From Alphaproteobacteria bacterium (lineage in GTDB: Bacteria; Pseudomonadota; Alphaproteobacteria; Micropepsales; Micropepsaceae), in assembly GCA_021325375.1 (NCBI GenBank), contig JAJPHG010000009.1, positions 62,001 through 126,000 of the forward strand: 64,000 bases of DNA. Direction: 5' to 3'. Shown here piece after piece: positions 33,558 to 42,104 of the stretch (its first letter is position 1; every line of letters begins with the position of its first letter). Made by a program: the position numbers and the translations under genes. Below the pieces are notes generated by a model. That model was not told the DNA's origin. It was given only the letters and a program-made list of their open reading frames with translations, and made no database searches.

Positions 33558-34889
33558 ATGCGCGCTTTGCTCAAAGAGATCGACGCCGTACCCAGCCTGC
33601 GCCGGTTCGGGCGCGTGGCGCGGATCGAGGGCCTCCTGGTCGAGGTGACCGGGGCCGCAGGCGCGATCAGCCTGGGCGGACAGCTACACCTAAGTAGCGG
33701 TTCCGGCAAGGAAATTCCTTGTGAAGTCGTCGGCTTCCGCGACGGCCGGGCGCTCGCCATGCCGCTGGGGAACCTGGACGGGATGAGCTTGGCGGCCCGG
33801 GCCGATTTCGACGACCGGCCGGCCGTGATCTACCCCTCCAAGGCCTGGCTCGGCCGCGTTCTGGACGGCTTCGGCCAGCCCCAGGACGGCAAGGGCCCAC
33901 TGGCGCAAGGCGCGGTCGCCTATCCGATCAAGGCCCAGGCGCCGGCCGCCCATGCCCGGGCGCGGGTCGGCGGCAAGCTCGATCTGGGCGTGCGCGCGCT
34001 CAACGCGTTTACGACCTGCTGCAAGGGCCAGCGCATGGGCATCTTCTCCGGCTCCGGCGTCGGCAAGTCGACACTGCTGGCGATGCTCGCGCGCAATACG
34101 AAAGCGGATGCGATCGTGATCGGGCTGATCGGCGAGCGCGGCCGCGAGGTGAAGGAATTCGTCGAGGACGATCTGGGCGCGGAAGGCCTGGCGCGCAGCA
34201 TCGTCGTCGCCGCGACCTCGGACGATCCGCCGCTGGTGCGCCGCCAGGCAGCTTACGTCGCGATGACCGTTGCGGAACAACTTCGGGACCAGGGCTTGCA
34301 TGTGCTGCTGTTGATGGACAGCGTGACGCGTTTCGCGATGGCACAGCGTGAGGTCGGTCTGTCGGCGGGCGAGCCGCCGGCGCAGAAGGGCTATACGCCG
34401 ACGGTGTTCGCGGAACTGCCGCGATTGCTGGAGCGCGCGGGCCCGGGCCACGCCGGCCACGAGGGCTCGATCACCGGATTGTTCACGGTCCTGGTCGAAG
34501 GCGACGACCACAACGAGCCGATCGCGGACGCAGTGCGCGGAATCCTCGACGGCCATATCGTCCTGGAACGGAACATCGCCGAGCGCGGACGCTTCCCCGC
34601 GATTAACGTTCTCAAATCCGTCTCGCGCGCCATGCCCGGCTGCAACGCGCCGCAGGAGCAGCGCATCGTGGCGTCCGCGCGCGCGCCGATGGCGGTGTTC
34701 GACGACATGGCCGAGCTCATTCGCCTCGGCGCGTACAAGACTGGCACAAATGCGGAGGTCGACGCCGCCATAAGACTTAATCCCGAGCTCGAATCCTTCC
34801 TGGCGCAGAAGAAGGACGAGCGCGCGACGTTTGCCGAATGTTATTCCCAGCTGGAGAAAATAATGGGCGAGGGGAAGGGTAGGGTCTGA
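33558..34889 (+). CDS. fliI: Flagellar export ATPase FliI
   Basis: FliI is the hexameric ATPase of the flagellar type III export apparatus that unfolds and delivers substrates. The 443-residue sequence has an N-terminal barrel, then the catalytic domain with Walker A SGSGVGKST (about residues 164-172), the GERGREVKEF motif (about 193-202), Walker B VLLLMDS (about 254) and FTVLVEGDDHNEPIADAVRGILDGHIVL, diagnostic of FliI/YscN. It starts behind the ctrA promoter region. FliJ begins with a 1-bp overlap (TGATG). Confidence 0.97.
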   Translation: MRALLKEIDAVPSLRRFGRVARIEGLLVEVTGAAGAISLGGQLHLSSGSGKEIPCEVVGFRDGRALAMPLGNLDGMSLAARADFDDRPAVIYPSKAWLGRVLDGFGQPQDGKGPLAQGAVAYPIKAQAPAAHARARVGGKLDLGVRALNAFTTCCKGQRMGIFSGSGVGKSTLLAMLARNTKADAIVIGLIGERGREVKEFVEDDLGAEGLARSIVVAATSDDPPLVRRQAAYVAMTVAEQLRDQGLHVLLLMDSVTRFAMAQREVGLSAGEPPAQKGYTPTVFAELPRLLERAGPGHAGHEGSITGLFTVLVEGDDHNEPIADAVRGILDGHIVLERNIAERGRFPAINVLKSVSRAMPGCNAPQEQRIVASARAPMAVFDDMAELIRLGAYKTGTNAEVDAAIRLNPELESFLAQKKDERATFAECYSQLEKIMGEGKGRV

Positions 34890-35317
34890 TGAAACGCACC
34901 AATACGCTGATCCGGCTTCGGCGCTTCCGCGTCGACGATCTGAAGCGGCGCCTGGCCACGCTCGACGGCATGAAGGCGGATGTCGAGCGCAAGCTCGCCG
35001 ACCTCGAGGACAGCGTCGCGCGCGAGAAGCAGCGCGCCGGGGATTCCGACATTGGCCGTCTTGCTTTTCCCTCGTTCCTGAAATCGATCGAAGGCCGCCG
35101 CGAGAACCTGCGCGCCACGCAAAGGGACATCGAGCGCGAGCGCGTCCAGGCCCAGGACGAGCTCACCTCCGCGTTCCAGGATCTCAAGGCGCTGGAGTTC
35201 GCCACCGAGCAGCAGGCCAAGCGCGCCGGCGAGATCGAGGCGCGCAGGGCTCAGTCCCGCCTCGACGAGATGGCGCTGGTGCGCCACCTACGCAAGCACG
35301 CGCTGCGCGGGGTTTGA
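34889..35317 (+). CDS. fliJ: Flagellar export chaperone FliJ
   Basis: FliJ is a coiled-coil central stalk that links the FliI ATPase to the export gate. The 142-residue protein is highly charged, all-helical and shows heptads from about residue 10 to 125, with KRTNTLIRLRRFRVDDLKRRLATLD at the start. Sequence similarity in the family is low, so position right after fliI is the main evidence. Its start overlaps the fliI stop. A palindromic repeat separates it from a convergent operon. Confidence 0.88.
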   Translation: MKRTNTLIRLRRFRVDDLKRRLATLDGMKADVERKLADLEDSVAREKQRAGDSDIGRLAFPSFLKSIEGRRENLRATQRDIERERVQAQDELTSAFQDLKALEFATEQQAKRAGEIEARRAQSRLDEMALVRHLRKHALRGV

Positions 35318-35339
35318 GGCGCTACATCAATATCGGAAC

Positions 35340-35457
35340 ATCATCCTCCCCTGCGAAGCGGGGGAGGTGGCGCGCGACATCAGTCGCGCGTGACGGAGCG
35401 GGCCCCCTCTGCCTCGCTTCGCTCGGCACCTCCCCCGTAAGGACGGGGGAGGATGGT
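35340..35457. repeat. Inverted repeat of two hairpin arms (CCTCCCC / GGGGGAGG)
   Basis: The left part (about 35340-35370, ATCATCCTCCCCTGCGAAGCGGGGGAGGTGG) and right part (about 35428-35457, CACCTCCCCCGTAAGGACGGGGGAGGATGGT) are reverse complements except for the inner loops, and each also folds alone. A GCGCGCGACATCAGTCGCGCG hairpin is inside. It fills the gap between fliJ and the convergent glycan operon. Confidence 0.88.
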
Positions 35458-35483
35458 CTAACCCGCTTTTTCGGAACGGTGCC

Positions 35484-36635
35484 TCAGCAGGCCTTGGCGA
35501 CTGGCGCCTGCGGGCCGTGGACCCTGTGGAAAGCGGCGAGCCCGCGATAGAAATCGTCTTCGATCTTGCTCAGCCTGCCGTCGCGGCAGCCCGCGATGTT
35601 CTCGAGGATCCGCACCAGCGTCGCGCGCGGGAAGTCGGACAGCGCGTCGGTGAAGAACGCGCGCTGCCACGCGTCGTCGAGCAGCCGTCCATAGGGCCGG
35701 TAGACGTCCGGATAGGCCTGGCCCGCGCGCCTCACCGCGCGCCATTGCTGCAGATAGTCGTAAGGATTGGCGAGATTGAGCGCGGCGGGCTTGGACCAAT
35801 CCGCGTCGCGGTTGGCGTTGTTGGAATAGAAGCGCAGCTCGCCCGGCTCGCCCGCGTCCACATGGAAATGGCCGTGCAGGATCCAGGCATGCGCGATGAG
35901 CATGTGCCAGAAGAAGCCGTCATTGACGATGTGCGGCACGAGCTTGCGCCGGTATTCCAGGTCGCTCGCGAAATAGCGGTATTCCTTGAGGTATCGCCGC
36001 AACAGCGGATAGTCGTCGAGGAAGAGCTTGGCGTAGCGCACGGCATGCACGAACGAGCCGCAGGTCTCGTCCCCGAGCGTGGCGATGTCCTGCGCGGTGA
36101 GCGGCGTCACCAGCCGGCGAAGGTCGCGCTTGGTGCCGATGAAGGCCGCGTCCTCGTAATAGAAGGGCTGATTGGAGTCCGCCCAGGGGATCCAGATCCG
36201 GCTTTGCAGCGCCGGTTTGGGCATGACGATGCCGAAGACCGCGCGCGGCGGGATCGTGCTCCAGGAATCGAACGTCTCGATCTTGCGCCGCAGAAACTCG
36301 GCGTCGAAGACGTAGTCCGGACGGGACTTCAGCGTCACCTCGCCGTCCTCTGGCAGGAGCGCGAGCGCCGCGCGAAGGGTCTCGATCTGATAGACGATGC
36401 CGCGCTGGTTCCCGGTGCCGCTTGTCTCGGGCTGGGGCACGCGCGCCAGCGTCACGCCCGGGAGGCTGTCCACCCACCCGGCATAGGCGTCGATCTCGGC
36501 GCCGTCCCAGGTCACGCAGACGACGCGGCGCAGCACGTTCTCTTGGCGGAGCCGCAGCAGCGGCGCGAGGCTCAACTCGGCCAGCTCGCGCGATTTGGCG
36601 AAGCCGGTGACGATGGCGTCTGCCTTGCGCTGCAT
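35484..36635 (-). CDS. WavE-like glycosyltransferase/LPS synthesis protein
   Basis: The 383-residue protein resembles WavE-type (LPS outer-core or capsule synthesis) GT-A-like proteins: the N-terminal VTGFAKSRELAELSLAPLLR, RQENVLRRVVCVTWDG, then YQIETLRAALALLPEDGEVTLKSRPDYVFDAEFL, in which KSRPD fits the acidic D-x-D-like metal or nucleotide site. Further aromatic-rich segments follow. It is soluble with no signal peptide. It is the third gene of an operon, beginning 1 nt after the kinase-like gene. It would attach a sugar or modify a glycan using what the upstream genes make. The family call is from pattern memory and moderate. Confidence 0.6.
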   Translation of the reverse strand: MQRKADAIVTGFAKSRELAELSLAPLLRLRQENVLRRVVCVTWDGAEIDAYAGWVDSLPGVTLARVPQPETSGTGNQRGIVYQIETLRAALALLPEDGEVTLKSRPDYVFDAEFLRRKIETFDSWSTIPPRAVFGIVMPKPALQSRIWIPWADSNQPFYYEDAAFIGTKRDLRRLVTPLTAQDIATLGDETCGSFVHAVRYAKLFLDDYPLLRRYLKEYRYFASDLEYRRKLVPHIVNDGFFWHMLIAHAWILHGHFHVDAGEPGELRFYSNNANRDADWSKPAALNLANPYDYLQQWRAVRRAGQAYPDVYRPYGRLLDDAWQRAFFTDALSDFPRATLVRILENIAGCRDGRLSKIEDDFYRGLAAFHRVHGPQAPVAKAC

Positions 36636-36636
36636 G

Positions 36637-37560
36637 TCAACGCTCCAGGATGCGGCGCACGCGCGCGCAGATGAAGGACGCGACGGCGCGCTCGCCCGTA
36701 TAGGGCAGCGCGCGGAACAGGCTGAGTGCCGCGAGCTGATGAAGCCGTTCGGCCAGCCCCGGATCCTCGCGCTCCACCAGCGGGCGGAAAAGGCTTTCGA
36801 GCTGCGTCAGCTTCTCGATCGCATTGGCGCGCTGGACGGCGCGATCCTGGGACAAGTAGAGGCGGCGCAGGCACCAATGGCCGCTGAGGTCCTGGAAGAG
36901 CTTTCCCATGTCCAGCCAATAGGATGACACAAAGGGACAATCGCAGTCGATGAAGACGACGTTGCGGTCCGCGTCCAGCATGATGTTCTCGAGCGTAAGG
37001 TCGCCATGCGAAGGCGAGTCGGGGATATCCTCCCAGTTCAGAGCGAGCAATCGCTCCGCGCAGTCGCCGATGGCGTCCGCAAGCCCGCCGTCGCCGAGCG
37101 CGTATTCGCGGGCGGTGTTTGCGATGGCGCCGATCTTGTCGTGGAACGCGCCGGCCCCGATGGGCGCGCCGCGGCACGCCTGGAACAGCCAAAGCATGCG
37201 CTCGACGGCCCTGAACACCGCACCCGACGCGAAGGGAATCGAATTGGCGGCGGCGAAGGCGAGCGTGCGGCCGGGCACGTAGGCCATGTCGAAGAACGCG
37301 CATCCGCCGTCGTCGATCCCGCTGGCGAGGACTTTCGGAAACGGGATGCCGATCCGCGCCAGATGGCGCTGCTTGTCGATCTGGCCGAGCAGCCTTTCGT
37401 TGTGCGCGGGGCTCGCGGCGGTCTTGCGCACGACGCTGCGCGCGGCTGCGGCGTGAAGCACGACGCGGGCGCCGGAATGTCCGGCGAGCGCGTAGCAGGT
37501 CTCTTCGGGCGGCCCGTCCGCGACGGCGGGGGCCGCGTTTCGCAGGGCGGCAGCGCTCAC
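36637..37560 (-). CDS. APH/choline-kinase-like phosphotransferase
   Basis: The 307-residue protein is a small-molecule kinase of the aminoglycoside phosphotransferase/choline kinase fold. SHGDLTLENIML carries the HGDxxxxN catalytic loop, and VVFIDCDCPF the DxD magnesium site (DFG equivalent). N-terminal ATP-binding features are VVRKTAASP (Lys) and NERLLGQIDKQ. Start: GTG at 37560, overlapping the upstream stop by 4 bp (GTGA). Sited between a nucleotidyltransferase-HAD gene and a glycosyltransferase gene, it probably phosphorylates a sugar or a choline-like head group rather than an antibiotic. Confidence 0.78.
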   Translation of the reverse strand: MSAAALRNAAPAVADGPPEETCYALAGHSGARVVLHAAAARSVVRKTAASPAHNERLLGQIDKQRHLARIGIPFPKVLASGIDDGGCAFFDMAYVPGRTLAFAAANSIPFASGAVFRAVERMLWLFQACRGAPIGAGAFHDKIGAIANTAREYALGDGGLADAIGDCAERLLALNWEDIPDSPSHGDLTLENIMLDADRNVVFIDCDCPFVSSYWLDMGKLFQDLSGHWCLRRLYLSQDRAVQRANAIEKLTQLESLFRPLVEREDPGLAERLHQLAALSLFRALPYTGERAVASFICARVRRILER

Positions 37561-38618
37561 AGCCAGTCCTTCAGATAGTCCGCGAGATTGGCGCTGTTGC
37601 GCTCGACGCTGACTGCGACCGCGGAAGGAAAGGGATTGGTCGCGGCATGGTCGTTGACGAGGAAGCGCCGGCCGTGATTGCAGCCCATGATCAGCGCGTG
37701 GGGGGTGAGGCCGAGCGCTTTCAGCGCGCGCTCGGTCTTCTGCCGGTAGGCCTCGGGCCTTGCCGTCATGAAGATCAGCTGCGCGCCCTGCTCCTGCCAG
37801 GTACGCAGCGCGGCGACGTTCTCGTCGATCGCGATGTCCTCGTCGTCCCAGAACGGCGCGAAATAGGCACTGTGGTTGCGGAAGACCACGCCATCGAGAT
37901 CGGTGACGATGCTGCCGCGGGCGCGGACGTAGCGCCGCCAATCGGGCAGCGTGCCGACGTCGATGAAATTCGAGACCAGGTGCGGGCGTATGACCACGCC
38001 GCCCGCGATCGCCCGGTTCATGATCTGGGAGACGAAGATCTCGCCCGTCTCGTTGGCGCGGGCCACGGCGCCGAACGTATCGAGATACGCGGCCGCGTCG
38101 GGAAAACCGTAGAGCCCCACGCTCACATAGTTGGAGGCGAGGCTCTTCTCGATCATCTCGACGACGAGGCCATTCTCGTTGACGACCGCGAAGCTCTTGG
38201 CGCCGACATTGCTCATCTGCGGGTTTTCGCGCACGTCGCACAGCGCCACGAAGCCGGAATCCGGCAAGGACGCGGGACCGAAGAAGCTGTCGGCGTCCTT
38301 GATCGCGAAGGCGCCCGTCACGCGGGCGCGGCGGATCATCTGGGCTACCGTATCGGCGGGGCCTTGCGTGTCGCGGTCGAGGACGACGACGTCGATGACT
38401 TGGCCGAAAATCCGCTTCAGCAGCGACACGGCGTCATAGCGTTCCGCGTGCTCGGCGCGGATGGCGGCGACGATCCGGCTGTAGGCGTTGCGCGGAACGC
38501 TCGCGGCCGCGCGCGCCAGCGCCAGCTCGCCTTCGGGAAGGGTAAGCATCCATTTCGGCCGCACACCCGGATAGCGCGCGGATTTCCCCGCGCAAGGCAA
38601 AAGCAGCGTTCTATCCAT
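37557..38618 (-). CDS. Bifunctional nucleotidyltransferase-HAD fusion
   Basis: The 353-residue protein joins two enzymes. Residues about 1-225 are a GT-A-type nucleotidyltransferase: LLLPCAGKSARYPGVRPKWML holds the G-x-x-x-R...PK signature, and AIKDADSFF has the D-x-D metal motif. Residues about 230-353 are a HAD phosphatase: VTDLDGVVFRNHS (motif I with DxD), QLIFMTARPEAYRQKTERAL (motif II Thr) and GRRFLVNDHAATNP (motif III/IV Asp). It would activate a sugar phosphate or polyol phosphate to a nucleotide form and remove a phosphate. First gene of the operon; an exact CtrA-type box lies 53 nt upstream. Confidence 0.75.
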   Translation of the reverse strand: MDRTLLLPCAGKSARYPGVRPKWMLTLPEGELALARAAASVPRNAYSRIVAAIRAEHAERYDAVSLLKRIFGQVIDVVVLDRDTQGPADTVAQMIRRARVTGAFAIKDADSFFGPASLPDSGFVALCDVRENPQMSNVGAKSFAVVNENGLVVEMIEKSLASNYVSVGLYGFPDAAAYLDTFGAVARANETGEIFVSQIMNRAIAGGVVIRPHLVSNFIDVGTLPDWRRYVRARGSIVTDLDGVVFRNHSAYFAPFWDDEDIAIDENVAALRTWQEQGAQLIFMTARPEAYRQKTERALKALGLTPHALIMGCNHGRRFLVNDHAATNPFPSAVAVSVERNSANLADYLKDWL

Positions 38619-38671
38619 GTACGCGACCTGCGGGAAACTGGAGCGGCGCGATACGTGGTAAACGATCGTGG

Positions 38672-38686
38672 TTAAATGCGGGTTAA
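38672..38686 (-). promoter_or_regulatory. Exact CtrA-type box TTAA-N7-TTAA before the glycan operon
   Basis: TTAA at 38672-38675 and TTAA at 38683-38686 with exactly 7 bp between them, 53 nt upstream of the ATG at 38618. Nearby TAAACGATCG adds nothing. This spacing is the published CtrA full-site rule. CtrA itself is at 32611. Confidence 0.6.
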
Positions 38687-38704
38687 ACCCGGCGAGGCGA
38701 GCGC

Positions 38705-40018
38705 CTAGGGCATCAGCTCATAGACCGTGCCGCCGCCGCCATCGGCGACGTCGCCCGTGCCGCCCGCAAGCGTCTCGCCGAAAAGGTTGCCCGATGAATC
38801 GAGCAGCAGCGGAGAGAATGGCTCATTGCCGTCGGCGCAATGCGGCTTCACCGTGCAGAAATCGTAGATCACCTGATAGCTGCCGTTCCATTCGAACGCC
38901 TTGCCCCCTTTCGGGCCGACGTCGCTGCCGCCCAGCTCTGTCGTGCCGAACAGATTGCCCGAACCGTCGAGGATCATCGGGACCGACGGTTGGGCGCCGT
39001 CGGTGCATGTCGTCCCAGGACAGAAATCGTAGAGCACGCTGCGGCTGCCGGAGGCATAGCTGTAGAGCGTGCCGGCCTTCCCGTTCGTGCCGCCGCTCGG
39101 CGTCGATCCATAGAGCGTGGCGGCGCCGCCGATGACGGGCACCGCGCTCGGCCGCTCGCCGTCGGCGCAGTGGGGAGCCTCGGTGCAGAAGCTCGAGAGC
39201 ACCGTCTCGCTCCAGGCATCCCCGCCCGCGTTGGTGAGCTTGAACAGGGTGCCCTCGTCCTTCGTGCCGCCGAAATAGGTGACGCCGTAGAGCGCGCCCG
39301 TGCCGTCGACGACGACGCCCGTGCGCGGGCTGTCGCCGTCGGTGCAGCGCGAAGCGGCGCAGAAGCTGTACAGCACCGAAGCGCTCCAGCGGCCGCGGGC
39401 ATTGGGAGCGAGGCGGAAAACGGCGCCTTCGCCATGCGTCCCGCCGCCCGCCGTCGTCGCATAGAGCGGCGAGGTCCCGTCATAGGCAACGCCCGACGCG
39501 GCACCCTGATAGGCGAGCACGCCGCTGGGCTCGTCGCCATCCGCGCAATCGGCCAGCGAGCAGAAATTGTAGAGGATGTGGTACATCCAGCTCGTGTGGC
39601 CGGCGCCGGGCGTCAGCTTGAACGCCACGCCGGCATTGTGCGCCCCGCCGCTCTGCGTCGTTCCGTAGAGCGCGCCTTCGGCATCGACGATCATGCCGAA
39701 GAAGGGCAGGTTGCCGTCGGCGCAGCTCGCCTTAACGCAGAAATTGTGCAGCACCGTGTGCGTCCAGGTGCCGTCGCCGTTCGGGCTGAGCTCGAACACC
39801 GTGCCGCCCTGCACGAAGCCGTTGGCGTATTTTCCACCCCTGCCGGTGATGCCGTAGAGATCGCCGGAGGCGTCCGCGACAAGGCCGCCCAGCGGCTGAG
39901 AGCCGTCGCGGCAATCGGCCAGCGCGCAGAAAGAGTGCAGCGACTTCAGCGTATAGGCCGAGGCGCCGGACGAGATCAGGGCGGCGGACAGGGCGGCGAG
40001 CACCGGGAGGAAACGCAT
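38705..40018 (-). CDS. Secreted GloVer-repeat protein (intact)
   Basis: The 437-residue exported protein has a signal peptide (about residues 1-22, ending SGASA) and about seven tandem repeats of the GloVer type. Each has a G-V-F-x-L segment, LHNFC..C.DG, a proline and GLVADASGDLYGITGRGG-like strand. Two Cys per repeat (FC...C-DG) may form disulfides. Repeats are about 50-55 residues long, like a beta-propeller. The family is named choice-of-anchor tandem repeat GloVer; its role is unknown, and no anchor motif is visible at the C-terminus. Two frameshifted paralogues lie at 45974 and 48815. Confidence 0.85.
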   Translation of the reverse strand: MRFLPVLAALSAALISSGASAYTLKSLHSFCALADCRDGSQPLGGLVADASGDLYGITGRGGKYANGFVQGGTVFELSPNGDGTWTHTVLHNFCVKASCADGNLPFFGMIVDAEGALYGTTQSGGAHNAGVAFKLTPGAGHTSWMYHILYNFCSLADCADGDEPSGVLAYQGAASGVAYDGTSPLYATTAGGGTHGEGAVFRLAPNARGRWSASVLYSFCAASRCTDGDSPRTGVVVDGTGALYGVTYFGGTKDEGTLFKLTNAGGDAWSETVLSSFCTEAPHCADGERPSAVPVIGGAATLYGSTPSGGTNGKAGTLYSYASGSRSVLYDFCPGTTCTDGAQPSVPMILDGSGNLFGTTELGGSDVGPKGGKAFEWNGSYQVIYDFCTVKPHCADGNEPFSPLLLDSSGNLFGETLAGGTGDVADGGGGTVYELMP

Positions 40019-40121
40019 CGCGGCTCTCCTTTTAGGCCGCGCAGCATATCCCGCGGCGGCGCGTTCGTCATCGCCGCCGCTTGGCACTAAGCTCGTGCCG
40101 TTGATTCGTGCGGGGGCGCAC

Positions 40122-40541
40122 ATGTCCTTCTCCGAACTAATCTCGCCCTTGATCGGGCGGCTGGCGCTGGCCTGGTTCTTCCTATCCGAGGTCTACAGCC
40201 TGGCCAGGGACTGGGACGGGCAGGTGGCGCTGCTCACCTTCGCCAACCTTCCCGCGGCCCCGCTGCTGCTTGCGCTCGCGCTGCTGGCGATGAGCCTGGG
40301 TGGGCTGTCGCTGCTCCTGGGCTTTCATGCGCGGCACGGCGCGGTGCTGCTTTTCGGCTTCACCGTCGTGGCCACCGTCCTCATGCACGACTACTGGCAT
40401 CTGAAGGACGCGGGCGCGCGCGCCGCCGACTACGAGATCTTCGCGCGCAACATCGCGATCTCGGGCGGGCTGTTGATGATCGTGGGCATGGGCGCGGGGC
40501 CGTTCGCGCTCGACAATTCCGGCCAGAAGAAGAAGCGCTAA
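40122..40541 (+). CDS. DoxX family membrane protein
   Basis: The 139-residue protein has four transmembrane helices and fits DoxX: ELISPLIGRLALAWFFLSE (helix 1), a conserved TFANLPAAPLLLALA region, GFHARHGAVLLFGFTVVATVLMHDYWHL, and a final helix GGLLMIVGMG. DoxX members are linked to sulfur or redox metabolism (thiosulfate:quinone reductase subunit) or carotenoid-like functions. I chose the ATG at 40122 over the GTG at 40095. It is divergent from the GloVer gene and overlaps the convergent GNAT gene by 4 bp. Confidence 0.82.
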   Translation: MSFSELISPLIGRLALAWFFLSEVYSLARDWDGQVALLTFANLPAAPLLLALALLAMSLGGLSLLLGFHARHGAVLLFGFTVVATVLMHDYWHLKDAGARAADYEIFARNIAISGGLLMIVGMGAGPFALDNSGQKKKR

Positions 40542-41077
40542 CCCAACGGCGCGCCGCAGGCCGCGACGGGCTCGTCGATGCGGGCTCGGCCGATGCTTCC
40601 GCTCAACGTGTCCAGCGCGCCGGGCTGAAGCGCGAGGCCCAGGACGCGCGTCTTGTCGACGGGGCCCGGAAAGCGCACGCGTTCCGCGGGCAGGCGCGCG
40701 AAGCCTGCGCGGGCATAGTAGGACTCGTCGCCGACGAGGAGGATGGTCTTGAAGCCGGCCGTTTTGGCGGCATCGATGCCCGTCTTCATCAAGGCGATGC
40801 CGATGCCCCGGCCGCGTAGCTCGGATTTGACCGCGAGCGGGCCGAGCAGCAGCGACGGCTCGCCGCCCACCACGATCGGCCAGAACCTGACGGAGCCCAG
40901 CAGCACGCCCCCTTCACCGGTCGCGACGAAGCCCAGCCCGTCCTCCGGCGCCACGCCTTCGCGCAGGCGATAGGCCGATTTGGCGAAGCGCCCCGGCCCG
41001 AAGCCGTCGTCATTGAGCGCCGCTACGCCGTCTGCGTCTTCTGGTCCCTCCGGTCTGATCTGCCAATGCACGCTCAT
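40538..41077 (-). CDS. GNAT family N-acetyltransferase (YhbS-like)
   Basis: The 179-residue protein has the GNAT core: IRPEGPEDADGVAALND at the start, GSVRFWPIVVGGEPSLLLGPLAVKSELRGRGIGIALM (with R-G-R-G-I-G acetyl-CoA loop, about 88-93), and GDESYYARAGFARLPAERVRFPGP, a YhbS/YrdE-like C-terminal pattern. The acceptor is unknown. It diverges from the SDR gene and ends 4 bp into the DoxX gene. Confidence 0.85.
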   Translation of the reverse strand: MSVHWQIRPEGPEDADGVAALNDDGFGPGRFAKSAYRLREGVAPEDGLGFVATGEGGVLLGSVRFWPIVVGGEPSLLLGPLAVKSELRGRGIGIALMKTGIDAAKTAGFKTILLVGDESYYARAGFARLPAERVRFPGPVDKTRVLGLALQPGALDTLSGSIGRARIDEPVAACGAPLG

Positions 41078-41121
41078 CGTGTTAGCCTTGGCCCCTTCGA
41101 AATCGAGGAGGAGGTAATCCC

Positions 41122-42039
41122 ATGGGCGTGCTCGATGGCAAGGTCGTTCTGGTGACGGGCGGCGCCAACGGCATCGGCAAGGAATGCGCCGTGCTGGCCG
41201 CGCGCGAGGGCGCGAAGGTCGTGGTCAACGATCTGGGCGGCGGTGCGGGCGGCGGCGACGCCGGCTCGGCCGGCCCGGCCGAGGAGGTCGCGGCTGAGAT
41301 CCGCAAGGCGGGCGGCGAGGCGGTGTCGAACTCCGACAGCGTCTCGAGCCGCAAAGGCGTCGCCCACATGATCGAGCAGGCGATGGACACCTACAAGGGC
41401 CTGCATTCGATCATCAGCCCCGCCGGCATCCTGCGCGACAAGATGTTCCACAAGATGAGCGACGAGGAGTGGGACATCGTCATCGATGTGCATCTGAACG
41501 GCAGCTACAACGTCTGCCGCGCGGCGATCAATCATTTCCGCGAGCAGGAGGAAGGCTCGTTCGTCCTCTTCACCTCGACCAGCGGATTGATCGGCAATGT
41601 CGGCCAGGCGAACTACGCGGCGGCGAAGATGGGCATCGTGGGCCTGTCGCGCATCATCGCGATGGAAGGCCTCGCCAAGAACGTGCGCTCAAACGTCATC
41701 GCGCCCTTCGCGTGGTCGCGGCTGATCGCGACGATCCCGATCAAGGACGAAGCCTCGGCCAGGCGCGTCGAGCGGATGAAGAACCACATGCGCGCAGACC
41801 AGGTGGCGCAGCTCGCCGTCAGTCTCGCGTCGCCGGTGACGAAAGACGTATCCGGCCAGATCTTCGTCGCCCGCGGCAACGAGATCTTCCTGATGAGCCA
41901 GCCGCGTCCGGTGCGCGGTCTCGCCCGGCTCGAAGGCTGGACGCCGCAGACGATCGCCGAGCACGCGATGCCCGCGCTCAAGCCCAGCTTCCACGATCTG
42001 GGTGCGACGACGTCGGTGTTCGGCTGGGAGCCGGTGTAG
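41122..42039 (+). CDS. SDR oxidoreductase resembling the dehydrogenase unit of multifunctional enzyme type 2
   Basis: The 305-residue short-chain dehydrogenase has the NAD(P) motif VTGGANGIGKECA (about residues 11-23). Its catalytic motifs are FTSTSGLIGNVGQANYAAAKMG (Ser about 150, Tyr about 164, Lys about 168). NDLGGGAGGGDAGSAGPAEEV and the RDKMFHKMSDEEWDIVIDVHLNG region resemble peroxisomal-type hydroxyacyl-CoA dehydrogenases. The usual NNAG is replaced by SPAG at about residues 97-100. RBS GAGGAGG lies before 41122. It may act in fatty acid or cholate-type beta oxidation. A perfect hairpin follows the stop. Confidence 0.87.
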   Translation: MGVLDGKVVLVTGGANGIGKECAVLAAREGAKVVVNDLGGGAGGGDAGSAGPAEEVAAEIRKAGGEAVSNSDSVSSRKGVAHMIEQAMDTYKGLHSIISPAGILRDKMFHKMSDEEWDIVIDVHLNGSYNVCRAAINHFREQEEGSFVLFTSTSGLIGNVGQANYAAAKMGIVGLSRIIAMEGLAKNVRSNVIAPFAWSRLIATIPIKDEASARRVERMKNHMRADQVAQLAVSLASPVTKDVSGQIFVARGNEIFLMSQPRPVRGLARLEGWTPQTIAEHAMPALKPSFHDLGATTSVFGWEPV

Positions 42040-42045
42040 ACAAAT

Positions 42046-42077
42046 GAAGACGCCCTCTCTTTCGAGAGGGCGTCTTC
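42046..42077. terminator. Strong hairpin after the SDR gene
   Basis: A perfect 14-bp stem (42046-42059 with 42064-42077) and a 4-nt loop TTTC, without a long T-tract. It separates the SDR gene from the convergent small exported gene. Confidence 0.7.
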
Positions 42078-42104
42078 GAGCTCAATCGGCTTGAGCCGGA
42101 TCGC

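Noticed and set aside
36637..37560. Aminoglycoside resistance gene
   Set aside because: The kinase fold is shared, but the operon context with nucleotidyltransferase and glycosyltransferase points to sugar or head-group phosphorylation.
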